NCBI GenBank assembly: GCA_021781775.1
Contig: JAJXWE010000163.1
Location: 1 to 5,071 of the forward strand
Direction: 5' to 3'
Origin: Pseudomonadota bacterium
Lineage (GTDB): Bacteria; Pseudomonadota; Gammaproteobacteria; Steroidobacterales; Steroidobacteraceae
Length of the DNA stretch: 5,071 nt
The translations under genes and the position numbers were made by a program. Positions within the stretch are counted from its first letter, which is position 1. Every line of letters begins with the position of its first letter. A model generated the notes under the pieces. That model was given only the letters and a program-made list of their open reading frames with translations, was not told the DNA's origin and did not search any database. Shown here in pieces: positions 1-5,071 of this stretch.

Positions 1-467
1 TCGAGTTCGGCGTTGGTGAGCCATGCGGAATGATCGATGTTGCGCATGAAATCCGACACGCGGGTGCTCGACTGGGCCACGCCCTTGAAGTGGATGTGAT
101 CGCCTTTTTCGCTCACCGCGGTCAGGTACAGGCCCTGCGGCACGGTGCGCACGATCTGGTCGAATACGTGCACGATCTGCGGCCGTGAACGCTGCAGCTG
201 CTCGATGATGTGCATGCGCGCGAGGAACTTGCGCTTGGTCTTCTCCAGGGTGTTGATTTCCCCGATCTGATGATCGAGGACCTGGATCTGCGAACGCAGC
301 AGATCGTTGCGCCGGATCTGGGCGCTGATCAGCGCGCTATAGACAATGTGCACGGCGAACGTCACGACGCCGGCGCAGATTGCGGCGGCGGCCAGTGCGA
401 CCAGAAAGGCGAGCTTGCGCTCTTTGCGCTCCGCCTCACGCCAGGGCAGCAGGTTAATCCGCGGCAT
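1..467 (-). CDS. pilN: Type IV pilus assembly protein PilN (3' end cut by window edge)
   Basis: Inner-membrane component of the type IV pilus alignment complex (PilM-PilN-PilO-PilP). I translated it by hand from the ATG at 467-465: 155 complete codons are visible, and the family is usually around 190-200 residues, so some tens of C-terminal residues lie beyond base 1. The start reads MPRINLLPWRE; residues 4-9 (INLLPW) are the conserved cytoplasmic tail known to dock into PilM. A basic stretch (residues 10-18) precedes one hydrophobic membrane segment (about 20-45). A polar, probably coiled-coil region follows (about 48-92). Then comes the start of the periplasmic ferredoxin-like domain (about 97 onward, including VPQGLYLTAV). 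The ATG lies one base after the pilM stop, with an AGGAG ten bases upstream inside pilM, so the two are co-transcribed and probably translationally coupled. Family assignment is confident. Confidence 0.95.
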   Translation of the reverse strand, partial: MPRINLLPWREAERKERKLAFLVALAAAAICAGVVTFAVHIVYSALISAQIRRNDLLRSQIQVLDHQIGEINTLEKTKRKFLARMHIIEQLQRSRPQIVHVFDQIVRTVPQGLYLTAVSEKGDHIHFKGVAQSSTRVSDFMRNIDHSAWLTNAEL

Positions 468-468
468 G

Positions 469-1533
469 TCAGTCGAAGCTCCTGAGCGCCAGACCGCAAG
501 CAGTCAGCAGGGCCGTCGCGTCGCGGTGCACCGCTTGCGTGCGTGCGCGTGCCGACAGCTTCATTTGTCCCAGCGGGTCGCCTTTTTCGGCGGCGATGCC
601 GACGCGGCTGGCGATGACGTCGGCCACGCCGGGGATGTTGGCGCAGCCGCCGCACACCAGGATCTTCTCCGGCTGCTCGCGTCCCGATCCGGAGGCCAGA
701 TAGAACTGCAGCGAGCGGTTGACCTGCTGGGTCATGTCGTCGATGAACGGATCGAGCACCTCGGACTGGTAATTGCCGGGCAGCCCGCCTTCCTTCTTGG
801 CGCGCCCGGCCTCCTCGAGCGACAGGCCGTAGGTGCGCATGATTTCCTCGGTGAGCTGCTGGCCGCCGAAGGCGAAATCGCGGGTGTAGGTGACCTTGAG
901 ACTGCGCAGCACGCTGAAGGTCGTGCTGCTCGCCCCGAAGTCGACCACCGCGATGGTGCGGTCGATGCCGCCGTCCGGCATCTGGTGCGTGAGCAGGCGA
1001 CAGGCGCTCTCGAGCGCAAACGCCTCGACGTCGACGATTTTGGCTGTCAGTCCCGCGGCACGCACGGCCGCCTGGCGCTGCTCGACGTTCTCTGTGCGGG
1101 TGGCCACGAGCAGGACATCGTTGGTTTCGGCATCCTTCTCCGACGGCCCGATCACCTGGAAGTCGTAGCTCACCTCGTCCATGGGGAACGGGATGTACTG
1201 GTCGGCCTGCATCTGCACCTGCGCCTCGAGGTCGCTGGTGCGCAGCGCGCGCGGCATCTGGATCACTTTGGTGATGGCGGCGTCACCGCTGATCGCAAGC
1301 GCGACCTCGGTGTTTTTCGTGCCGGAGCGCTTCACGGCGCGACGCACGGCCTCGCCCACAGCTTCGGCGTCCACGATGCTCTTCTCGTTGATCGAGTTCA
1401 CGGGCGTCGCTTCGGCCGCGTAACTCTCGACCCGATACTGCCCACCGGCCATGGTGAGCTCGATGAGCTTGATCGAGGACGTCGTTATGTCAAGTCCAAG
1501 CAGTGGGCGGTGCTTCCGCGGAAAGAGGAACAT
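469..1533 (-). CDS. pilM: Type IV pilus inner-membrane platform protein PilM (actin-like ATPase)
   Basis: Cytoplasmic actin/FtsA-like protein that binds ATP and the N-terminal tail of PilN, anchoring the type IV pilus alignment complex. From the ATG at 1533 it has 354 residues, normal for the family. Visible motifs are the phosphate-1 loop LLGLDITTSS (11-20, Asp15), the phosphate-2 loop VVDFGASSTT (196-205, Asp198), and the adenosine-side motif LVCGGCANIPG (292-302). The C-terminus ALLTACGLALRSFD is typical of PilM. An in-frame GTG at 1572 would add 13 mostly basic residues. I prefer the ATG because it has a well-spaced AAAAGG ribosome binding site and brings the start close to the conserved LLGLD motif, whereas the GTG has only an AGGG immediately abutting it. 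First gene of a leftward operon with pilN one base downstream; divergent from mrcA. No missing key residue was noticed. Confidence 0.96.
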   Translation of the reverse strand: MFLFPRKHRPLLGLDITTSSIKLIELTMAGGQYRVESYAAEATPVNSINEKSIVDAEAVGEAVRRAVKRSGTKNTEVALAISGDAAITKVIQMPRALRTSDLEAQVQMQADQYIPFPMDEVSYDFQVIGPSEKDAETNDVLLVATRTENVEQRQAAVRAAGLTAKIVDVEAFALESACRLLTHQMPDGGIDRTIAVVDFGASSTTFSVLRSLKVTYTRDFAFGGQQLTEEIMRTYGLSLEEAGRAKKEGGLPGNYQSEVLDPFIDDMTQQVNRSLQFYLASGSGREQPEKILVCGGCANIPGVADVIASRVGIAAEKGDPLGQMKLSARARTQAVHRDATALLTACGLALRSFD

Positions 1534-1539
1534 TTTTTT

Positions 1540-1545
1540 CCTTTT
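1540..1545 (-). promoter_or_regulatory. Ribosome binding site deciding the pilM start
   Basis: On the minus strand the sequence reads AAAAGG, then six A, then ATG. This purine-rich Shine-Dalgarno with six-base spacing supports the ATG at 1533 as the pilM start rather than the in-frame GTG at 1572. Confidence 0.7.
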
Positions 1546-1594
1546 CAGGGTCTTACGCCTGAAAATAGCCACCCCTGGTGAATATTCGAGCCAC

Positions 1595-1603
1595 TATATA
1601 TCA
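1595..1603 (-). promoter_or_regulatory. Candidate extended -10 promoter element for pilM
   Basis: The minus strand reads TGATATATA, which is TG-N-TATATA: an extended -10 hexamer matching TATAAT at four of six positions, in a locally AT-rich stretch (about 1578-1621) of otherwise GC-rich DNA. The predicted transcript would begin near 1588 and leave a leader of roughly 55 bases before the ATG at 1533. No good -35 hexamer sits at the right distance, which fits an extended -10 or an activator-dependent promoter. An alternative minus-strand pair is TTGCGC (1610-1605) and AATATT (1587-1582) with 17-base spacing. This is inference from motif matching only. Confidence 0.35.
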
Positions 1604-1610
1604 GCGCAAG

Positions 1611-1622
1611 GTTAAATTGAAC
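1611..1622. repeat. 12-base near-palindrome upstream of pilM
   Basis: GTTAAATTGAAC is a dyad with two mismatched positions (GTT-N-AATT-N-AAC). It lies just upstream of the candidate pilM -10 element, roughly where a -35 or regulator site would be. It may be an operator, but chance symmetry in an AT-rich stretch is possible. Confidence 0.35.
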
Positions 1623-1637
1623 GTGAGCCGCCTCACG
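1622..1637. repeat. Perfect 6-base inverted repeat, possible operator
   Basis: CGTGAG (1622-1627) and CTCACG (1632-1637) are exact reverse complements separated by CCGC. If pilM transcription begins near 1588, the dyad centre lies about 41 bases upstream, a position often used by activators that contact RNA polymerase at the -35 region. The sequence is observed directly; the regulatory role is inference. Confidence 0.4.
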
Positions 1638-1707
1638 GAAATGCGAGCCGCGCCGGTCCCGACCCCCTGCCGGGTGGCCAAAGTGGCATGCAGCGCCCGT
1701 TTCCGGA

Positions 1708-1725
1708 GCCCGGACCGGGCATGCC
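1708..1725. repeat. Overlapping GC-rich palindromes
   Basis: GCCCGG-A-CCGGGC (1708-1720) is a perfect inverted repeat with a one-base centre. It overlaps the 8-base palindrome GGCATGCC (1718-1725). CCGGA recurs at 1703, 1710 and 1724. There is no T-tract, so it does not look like an intrinsic terminator, and it lies upstream of both flanking genes. It could be a protein-binding site or simply GC-rich self-complementarity. Confidence 0.4.
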
Positions 1726-1755
1726 GGACCCCGCCCTGTGGCTTGCGCCCCGAAC

Positions 1756-1764
1756 TTATCCACA
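1756..1764 (+). promoter_or_regulatory. Perfect DnaA box (TTATCCACA)
   Basis: TTATCCACA matches the high-affinity bacterial DnaA box (TTATNCACA, R1 type) at every position. It lies about 100 bases upstream of the mrcA GTG and about 220 bases upstream of the pilM ATG. I found no second good box in the intergenic region; TGTGG at 1737-1741 is only a partial inverted match. A lone box would point to transcriptional regulation by DnaA rather than an origin. The motif is seen directly; its function is inferred. Confidence 0.5.
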
Positions 1765-1847
1765 ATGCAGACGGTCGGTGAAGTTGCGGGGTACGATGCG
1801 GTCCCGGGAAGCGCCGAACCTTAAGCGGAGCCATTCCTCCCTGCCAC

Positions 1848-1853
1848 AGAGAG
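1848..1853 (+). promoter_or_regulatory. Weak ribosome binding site for mrcA GTG start
   Basis: AGAGAG, ten bases before the GTG at 1864, is the only purine-rich stretch suitably placed. It supports the GTG as start because it yields the expected short cytoplasmic N-terminus followed at once by the membrane anchor. The next in-frame ATG (codon 44) would delete that anchor. Confidence 0.45.
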
Positions 1854-1863
1854 TTCGCCTGCG

Positions 1864-4320
1864 GTGAAGCTGACGCACATTCGAGTTCCCGTCATCCTGA
1901 TCGGGGCGCTGCTCCTGATCGGACTGATCGGGGTGTACGCCTATCTATGCACTTATGTGTACCTGGAGCCGTCGCTGCCGACGCTGGCTCAGATGCATAA
2001 CGTCCAGCTCAAGGTACCGCTACGCATCTATACGGTTGACGGCCGGCTGATCGCACAGATCGGTACCGAGCAGCGCACCCCGGTGCGCTACGAGCAGGTC
2101 CCCCCGATGGTGCGCGAGGCCTTCCTGGCGGCCGAGGATCACCGCTTCTTCCACGAGGGCGGGATCAATCTCATCAGCATCCTGCGGGCCGGCGTGGTGG
2201 ACCTGATCGAGGGGCGCAAGGCCCAGGGCGGCAGCACCATCACCATGGAGGCGGCCCGCAACGTCTTTCTCACGCTGAACAAGACGTACCGGCGCAAGCT
2301 GCAGGAATCCTTTATCGCCTACGAGCTCGATCACTACTTCAGCAAGCAGGACGTCTTCCAGCTCTATCTGAACGTCATCTTCTTTGGCGAGCGCGCCTAC
2401 GGCGTCGCGGCCGCGGCCCAAACGTACTACGGCAAGACCCTCGATGAGCTGACGCTGCCCGAGGCGGCCACCCTCGCTGGCATCGTGCAGGCGCCCTCCC
2501 TCTACAACCCGGTCGTGCACCCGCACCTGGCCGCGGACCGTCGCTCGTACGTGCTTACCCAGATGCTTGATCAGGGGTACATCACGGCCACACAGGCGCA
2601 AGCGGCGGACCGTGCGCCGATCGATGCCCGGCTGCATGCGCCGCGCGTGAACGTCCATGCGCCCTATGTGGCGGCGATGGTGCGCCAGCAGATGCTGCAG
2701 CGCTACGGGCCGGCGGCCGAAACCGCCGGCTACAAGGTGTACACGACCATCGACGGGCGGCTGCAGAGCGCGGCCAATCGTGCGGTGCAGCTGGGTCTGA
2801 TCGCCTACGACCGGCGGCACGGCTGGCGCGGCCCGATCGGCCGCACCGTGCTGGCGCGGGGCGCGACCCAGGCGCAATTGCATACCCTCACGGAGCAATA
2901 TGGGCCGATCGGCGTGCTCATCCCCGCGGTGGTCGTCGGTGTCGGGCAGCACAGTGCCGAGATCTACGCGCGCGACCGCGGCTTCGGCAAGATCGGCTGG
3001 GCGGGGCTCTCCTGGGCGGCCAAGGCGCTCGCGCAGGGATTGGTGGGCCCGGCGCCGAAGACTGCGGCGGATGTGCTCTCGCGCGGGGACGTGGTGTACG
3101 TGGTGTGGCACGACCCGCAGAACGTCCTGCTCGCCCAGGTCCCGCAGGCCGAGGCGGCAATGGTCGCGCTCGATGCCGATGACGGGGCGATCGCGGCGCT
3201 GGTCGGCGGGTTCGACTACTACATCAGCAAATACAACCGAGCGGTCGACGCGCAACGCCAGCCGGGCTCGGGGTTCAAGCCCTTCTACTACTCTGCCGCG
3301 CTCGAACGGGGCTTCACGCCGGCGAGCACTTTTCTCAATGCCCCGCTCGTGATCGGCGGCGCAGGCACGGAAAGCACGTGGCGGCCCGCGAATGACACCG
3401 GTCAGTTCGGCGGTCCGGTACGCCTGCGCGTGGCGCTGGCGCACTCACTGAACCTGGTGTCGATCCGCCTCATGCGCGCCCTCGGCATCCCGTACGTGAG
3501 TCAGTACGTCAAGCGCTTCGGATTCAATCCCCAGGCGCTGCCGCAGAACCTGACCCTGGCGCTCGGTACCCTGGAGACCAATCCGCTGCAGATGGCCGCC
3601 GGCTATGCGGTGTTCGCCAACGGCGGCTACAGCATCAGTCCGTTTCTCATCGAGCGCATCCTGGATTCGCGCGATGCCGTCATCTGGCAAGCCAAACCGC
3701 TCATCGCCTGTCACGGCTGCAGCCAGGAGGCCAGTCCTGCGCAGCTCACCGCGACCCCGGTCCTGGGTGCGGCACCCGCGCAGGGCGACGCGCTGCACAT
3801 CGGCGGGGCGCAGTACATGCCATCCGGACAGCTCGCGCCGCGCGTCATCAGTGCCGACAATGACTACATCATGACCTCGATGATGCGCAGCGTCATCGAG
3901 TTCGGCACCGGGGTGCGGGCGCTGTCGATGAACCGTACCGACATCGCCGGCAAGACGGGAACGACCAACAATTGGAAGGACGCGTGGTTCAACGGCTTCA
4001 CGCCGCAGCTGGTGGCGAGCGTGTGGGCCGGGTTCGACGATGACCGCACGCTCGGCTCCGGCGAGGAGGGTGCGCACGTCGCGCTGCCGATCTGGATGCG
4101 CTTCATGCGCCAGGCGCTCGACGGGGTGCCGCAGTGGCGGCGGCCCGAGCCGCCCGGCATCGTGCAGCTGCGTATCTCGCCGCGCACCGGGTTGCTGGTG
4201 AGCGATGAGAACCCGGACGGCATCGAGGAGATCTTCATGGCGAATCACCTGCCGAGCGGCAGAGGCGCGCTCGCGCAGCGGCCCAACCCGAACCAGGCCT
4301 CCGCGGAGTCGATCTTCTGA
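1864..4320 (+). CDS. mrcA: Penicillin-binding protein 1A, bifunctional peptidoglycan synthase
   Basis: Class A PBP (also called ponA) that polymerises lipid II into glycan strands and cross-links the peptides in the periplasm. The 818 residues from a GTG start are near the usual PBP1A length. A single N-terminal membrane anchor (about 9-33) is followed by the GT51 glycosyltransferase (about 55-230). It has catalytic Glu91 in AAEDHRFF, GGSTITME (122-129), RKLQE with Glu148, and YLN (168-170). An OB-like linker domain follows (about 320-430). The transpeptidase domain has all three penicillin-binding motifs: SGFK (Ser469, Lys472) in RQPGSGFKPF, SLN (528-530) and KTG (697-699) in AGKTGTTN. ACHGC (615-619) matches a CxxC also found in E. 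coli PBP1A, which favours PBP1A over PBP1B. Oddities are the substitutions His to Glu98, Gln to Glu129 and Glu to Gln166 in the GT51 motifs, with both catalytic glutamates kept. Divergent from pilM; overlaps the next gene by one base. Confidence 0.96.
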   Translation: MKLTHIRVPVILIGALLLIGLIGVYAYLCTYVYLEPSLPTLAQMHNVQLKVPLRIYTVDGRLIAQIGTEQRTPVRYEQVPPMVREAFLAAEDHRFFHEGGINLISILRAGVVDLIEGRKAQGGSTITMEAARNVFLTLNKTYRRKLQESFIAYELDHYFSKQDVFQLYLNVIFFGERAYGVAAAAQTYYGKTLDELTLPEAATLAGIVQAPSLYNPVVHPHLAADRRSYVLTQMLDQGYITATQAQAADRAPIDARLHAPRVNVHAPYVAAMVRQQMLQRYGPAAETAGYKVYTTIDGRLQSAANRAVQLGLIAYDRRHGWRGPIGRTVLARGATQAQLHTLTEQYGPIGVLIPAVVVGVGQHSAEIYARDRGFGKIGWAGLSWAAKALAQGLVGPAPKTAADVLSRGDVVYVVWHDPQNVLLAQVPQAEAAMVALDADDGAIAALVGGFDYYISKYNRAVDAQRQPGSGFKPFYYSAALERGFTPASTFLNAPLVIGGAGTESTWRPANDTGQFGGPVRLRVALAHSLNLVSIRLMRALGIPYVSQYVKRFGFNPQALPQNLTLALGTLETNPLQMAAGYAVFANGGYSISPFLIERILDSRDAVIWQAKPLIACHGCSQEASPAQLTATPVLGAAPAQGDALHIGGAQYMPSGQLAPRVISADNDYIMTSMMRSVIEFGTGVRALSMNRTDIAGKTGTTNNWKDAWFNGFTPQLVASVWAGFDDDRTLGSGEEGAHVALPIWMRFMRQALDGVPQWRRPEPPGIVQLRISPRTGLLVSDENPDGIEEIFMANHLPSGRGALAQRPNPNQASAESIF

Positions 4321-4931
4321 TGTCCAAGCGTCCGACGCCGCGGGGGGATCACCTGCGGCAGGCTCTTGCGCAGGAGGCGGCGCGCATCATGGCCGAGCAC
4401 GGCATCGGGGACTTCCTGCTCGCCAAGCGCAAAGCCGCCCAGCGCTTCGGCGTCGAGGATGGCGCGGTATTGCCGAAGAACACTGAGATCGAGGCGGCCC
4501 TCGCGCAGTATCAACGCCTGTTCGACGGGGATTCGCACCCGGAGTCGCTGCACGCCCAGCGCCACGCGGCGCTCGCGGCAATGCGCCGCCTCAACGAATT
4601 CGAGCCGCGGCTGGTCGGGGCCGTGCTGCGTGGTACGGCGACGCGCCATGCGCAGGTGCAACTGCACCTGTTCGCCGACTGCGCTGAATCGGTGGTGATG
4701 AAGCTGATCGATCTGGGCGTGGCCCACGAGGTGACCGAGAACCGCGTGCGCCTCGATCCGGCCCGGGTGCGCGCCTATCCCGGCGTGCGCTTCGAGATCG
4801 AGCAGCAGCCCATCGAGGCGACGGTCTTCCCCCCGGAGGGGATCCGCCAGGCGCCCGTCAGTCCCGTCGACGGCCGGCCCATGCGCCGCGCCAGCGCCTC
4901 GGAGGTCGAGGCACTGCTCGCGGCGCCCTGA
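4320..4931 (+). CDS. Conserved protein of unknown function, coupled to mrcA
   Basis: A 203-residue soluble-looking protein with no signal peptide or membrane segment. Its ATG shares one base with the mrcA stop (TGATG), with GGAG at 4305-4308 about eleven bases upstream, so it is probably co-transcribed and translationally coupled. The N-terminal part (about 10-95) is helical and charged, with EAARIMAEHG (19-28), AKRKAAQRFGV (35-45) and LPKNTEIEAAL (51-61). The C-terminal part (about 96-190) appears alpha/beta, with EPRLVGAVLRGTA (95-107), VQLHLFAD (113-120), ATVFPP (167-172), IRQAPVSP (175-182) and GRPMRRAS (185-192). From memory this pattern belongs to a gammaproteobacterial family generally annotated as hypothetical. 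The G-T-A loop before a strand ending in Asp faintly recalls a nucleotidyltransferase fold, but I cannot point to a complete catalytic triad. Coding is confident; function is unknown. Confidence 0.85.
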   Translation: MSKRPTPRGDHLRQALAQEAARIMAEHGIGDFLLAKRKAAQRFGVEDGAVLPKNTEIEAALAQYQRLFDGDSHPESLHAQRHAALAAMRRLNEFEPRLVGAVLRGTATRHAQVQLHLFADCAESVVMKLIDLGVAHEVTENRVRLDPARVRAYPGVRFEIEQQPIEATVFPPEGIRQAPVSPVDGRPMRRASASEVEALLAAP

Positions 4932-4941
4932 GGGCCCGGGT

Positions 4942-5071
4942 TCAGCTGCGGCGGCCGATCTCGAGGTAATCGCGCTGCGCCGGGCCGGTATACAGCTGGC
5001 GCGGCCGGCCGATCCGCATCGCCGGATCGGCAATCATCTCCTGCCAGTGCGCCACCCAGCCCACTGTGCGT
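4942..5071 (-). CDS. gltA: Citrate synthase, C-terminal end (5' part outside window)
   Basis: Only the last 42 codons and stop are visible, read leftward from the window edge and translated by hand. They read RTVGWVAHWQEMIADP, then IGRPRQLYTG and RDYLEIGRRS, ending at the TGA complementary to 4942-4944. The RTVGW-hAHW and RPRQLYTG motifs are hallmarks of the C-terminus of type II (hexameric, Gram-negative) citrate synthase, the enzyme that condenses acetyl-CoA and oxaloacetate in the cytoplasm. The gene converges on the mrcA-linked hypothetical gene, with ten bases between the two stop codons. Identification is confident despite the short fragment because the terminal motifs are distinctive. 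Confidence 0.93.
   Translation of the reverse strand, partial: RTVGWVAHWQEMIADPAMRIGRPRQLYTGPAQRDYLEIGRRS

Larger units (their letters stand above)
1534..1863. other. Divergent intergenic region between pilM and mrcA
   Basis: This 330-base region separates the two divergent start codons, and I see no convincing gene in it. Its pilM-proximal part is AT-rich and carries the likely pilM promoter plus two inverted repeats. The middle (about 1640-1750) is GC-rich with a palindrome cluster. The mrcA-proximal part carries a perfect DnaA box and a weak ribosome binding site. I could not identify a convincing sigma-70 promoter for mrcA: TACGAT at 1792-1797 is a possible -10 but has no matching -35. 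Short open frames here are small and lack good ribosome binding sites or recognisable protein features. Confidence 0.8.

Noticed and set aside
1534..1572. GTG at 1572 as the pilM start, adding 13 residues
   Set aside because: The ribosome binding site is poorly placed and the extra residues are not expected in PilM. The ATG at 1533 has a good AAAAGG and gives the usual 354-residue length.
346..1581. Long open frame (411 codons) on the plus strand opposite pilM
   Set aside because: It is antisense to clear PilM, with composition rich in Arg, Ala, Gly and His typical of shadow frames in GC-rich DNA. It has no recognisable motif.
1784..1812. TTGCGG at 1784-1789 as a -35 for mrcA
   Set aside because: No acceptable -10 hexamer follows at 16-18 bases (the site reads GAAGCG), so I do not call a promoter here.
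1578..1834. Small open frames on both strands of the intergenic region (67-77 codons)
   Set aside because: They have Arg/Pro-rich composition, no good ribosome binding site and no protein features, and they overlap probable regulatory sites.
2020..3444. Long open frame (474 codons) on the minus strand inside mrcA, followed by another at 3445-4248
   Set aside because: Both are antisense to an unambiguous PBP1A with all expected motifs. Their Arg/His/Gly/Asp-rich composition without domains marks them as shadow frames.
3709..3723. CxxC (ACHGC) in PBP1A as a novel metal or redox site
   Set aside because: E. coli PBP1A has a comparable ACPEC at the corresponding place, so this is a family feature rather than a novelty.
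4245..5033. Minus-strand open frame (262 codons) across the end of mrcA, the unknown gene and the gltA end
   Set aside because: It overlaps three better-supported coding regions, is out of frame with the visible gltA C-terminus, and has shadow-like composition.

Overview
The window is GC-rich chromosomal DNA, densely coded, that looks like a gammaproteobacterium. The diagnostic layout is a pilM-pilN type IV pilus operon diverging from a class A penicillin-binding protein gene (PBP1A), the arrangement known from Pseudomonas (ponA next to pilMNOPQ) and relatives. I cannot name the genus from sequence alone.

Layout. Positions 1-467 (minus) carry pilN, cut by the window edge. Positions 469-1533 (minus) carry pilM. 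Positions 1534-1863 are a 330-base divergent regulatory region. It holds a probable pilM ribosome binding site and -10 element, several short palindromes, and a perfect 9-base DnaA box. Positions 1864-4320 (plus) carry mrcA/ponA, a complete bifunctional peptidoglycan synthase that starts with GTG. Positions 4320-4931 (plus) carry a conserved protein of unknown function that overlaps mrcA by one base and is probably co-transcribed with it. Positions 4942-5071 (minus) are the 3' end of a convergent gltA (citrate synthase).

How the genes work together. PilM is a cytoplasmic actin-like protein that binds the N-terminal tail of the inner-membrane protein PilN. With PilO and PilP (expected to the left of the window) they form the alignment complex linking the pilus motor to the outer-membrane secretin. 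PBP1A polymerises and cross-links peptidoglycan in the periplasm. GltA is the entry enzyme of the TCA cycle and is unrelated in function.

I see no mobile element, CRISPR array, RNA gene or novel multi-gene system. The points most worth a second look are unusual substitutions in the PBP1A glycosyltransferase motifs, the DnaA box with palindromes between pilM and mrcA, and the coupled gene of unknown function after mrcA.
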